This document shows, piece after piece, positions 6,773-6,945 of a stretch of 6,945 nucleotides of DNA (the first letter of the stretch is position 1; each line of letters starts with the position of its first letter). The notes under the pieces were generated by a model. The model had not been told where the DNA came from. It did not search any database and was given only the letters and a program-made list of their open reading frames with translations. This DNA comes from Gammaproteobacteria bacterium (GTDB lineage Bacteria > Pseudomonadota > Gammaproteobacteria > Enterobacterales > Psychrobiaceae), in the NCBI GenBank assembly GCA_013214885.1, contig JABSRS010000177.1:1-6945 (forward strand), in the 5' to 3' direction. The translations under genes and the position numbers were made by a program.

Positions 6773-6870
6773 AAAGTGATCTCCATGAATGTTATTAGCT
6801 GATCTCGCTGGATGTTATTGAGTGATCTCCATCGATGTTATTAGGTGATCTCCATGGATGTTAATATGCA
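6773..6870 (-). repeat. Right terminal repeats of the IS21 element (four units)
   Basis: Four units of GTGATCTCCATGAATGTTATT type lie in a row, with GATC cores starting at 6778, 6801, 6824 and 6847, an exact 23-bp period. The unit at 6798-6818 is the most divergent (GCTGATCTCGCTGGATG). A degenerate further trace in the opposite orientation, CAATAACATTGAGAG, sits near 6752-6767. This end has twice as many units as the left end. Confidence 0.85.
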
Positions 6871-6945
6871 CTCACTTCGTTGCTACGATAAACCCACATA
6901 TAAGACTGACTCGTCGCCAATTTATCGGGCTCATCTAACACCTGT
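6871..6945 (-). pseudogene. IS66-family transposase (tnpC) fragment, truncated
   Basis: The minus strand reads QVLDEPDKLATSQSYMWVYR and then SNE before entering the IS21 end, where it hits TAA at 6861-6863. The SYMWVYR segment with the preceding QVL-EP pattern is characteristic of IS66 TnpC, where it directly follows the catalytic ADET motif; that motif would lie just beyond the window. The protein should continue for well over 100 residues, so the IS21 insertion breaks it. Its downstream half is not found to the left of the IS21 element. The identification rests on about 24 residues. Confidence 0.72.

Larger units (their letters stand above)
4268..6870 (-). mobile_element. IS21-family insertion sequence, about 2.6 kb
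   Basis: The two-gene istA-istB order, intact coding frames and multiple terminal repeats define an IS21-family element. The tips were placed where the two ends agree: the left end reads TGCGTAATAACAT and the right end, on the opposite strand, reads TGCATATTAACAT (11 of 13 identical). Both start with TG, as usual for this family. Size is 2603 bp. Both genes run leftward. IS21 elements transpose by a DDE mechanism that uses IstA with the IstB ATPase and normally leave a 4-8 bp target duplication. None is visible here (left flank ...GACAG, right flank CTCACT...), which suggests rearrangement after insertion. The right flank is a broken IS66 transposase gene. Confidence 0.88.

Noticed and set aside
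6776..6870. Regularly spaced repeats resembling a CRISPR array
   Set aside because: The 23-bp period is the repeat unit itself with almost no spacer, the units are degenerate, and inverted counterparts occur at the other end of the IS, so they are transposon ends.
4260..6880. Possible target-site duplication around the IS21 element
   Set aside because: I compared the bases on both sides of the inferred tips, allowing the boundaries to shift by a few bases, and found no shared run of 4 or more.
6866..6945. Plus-strand frame beginning MHSLRCYDK and open to the window edge
   Set aside because: Its start lies in the IS21 tip and the opposite strand reads as IS66 TnpC, which is a far better explanation.

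Overview
The window looks like chromosomal DNA of a marine gammaproteobacterium, most likely from the Alteromonadales (Shewanella/Colwellia/Pseudoalteromonas-type). The basis is a PEP carboxykinase very close to the enterobacterial enzyme, moderately AT-rich coding sequence, and very AT-rich intergenic DNA. This placement is an inference from the proteins; no rRNA or other marker gene is present.

Left part, 1-2487: ordinary core genome. An AT-rich regulatory region (1-214) carries a good CRP-like site, a Fur-box-like palindrome and a weak HexR-like half site. It precedes pckA (ATP-type PEP carboxykinase, first step of gluconeogenesis), which ends at a strong rho-independent terminator. A 58-aa cysteine-rich protein of the oxidoreductase-like family follows on the + strand. 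It meets, tail to tail, a minus-strand four-helix membrane protein of the MAPEG family that starts with GTG.

Middle part, 2488-4267: an apparent accessory junction. About 380 bp without a convincing gene holds one strong imperfect hairpin (2639-2668). A minus-strand 387-aa protein that I do not recognise follows; it has a helical body, an acidic linker and a lysine-rich tail. The 234 bp upstream of it hold two direct copies of a 17-bp motif and an inverted repeat that could be an operator or a mobile-element remnant.

Right part, 4268-6945: a complete-looking IS21-family insertion sequence of about 2.6 kb on the minus strand. istA (DDE transposase) is followed 11 bp later by istB (AAA+ helper ATPase). 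Its ends carry multiple terminal repeats with exact 23-bp phasing, two on the left and four on the right. There is also a 15-bp perfect subterminal inverted repeat, and a stray repeat unit forms the last codons of istB. The right tip abuts a fragment of an IS66-family tnpC gene (minus strand, running off the window). No matching half is visible on the left flank and no target-site duplication can be found. One mobile element therefore landed in another, and the junction was later rearranged or deleted.

I see no convincing new multi-gene system. The item most worth following is the unidentified 387-aa gene beside the nested insertion sequences, then the unusual repeat architecture of the IS21 element.
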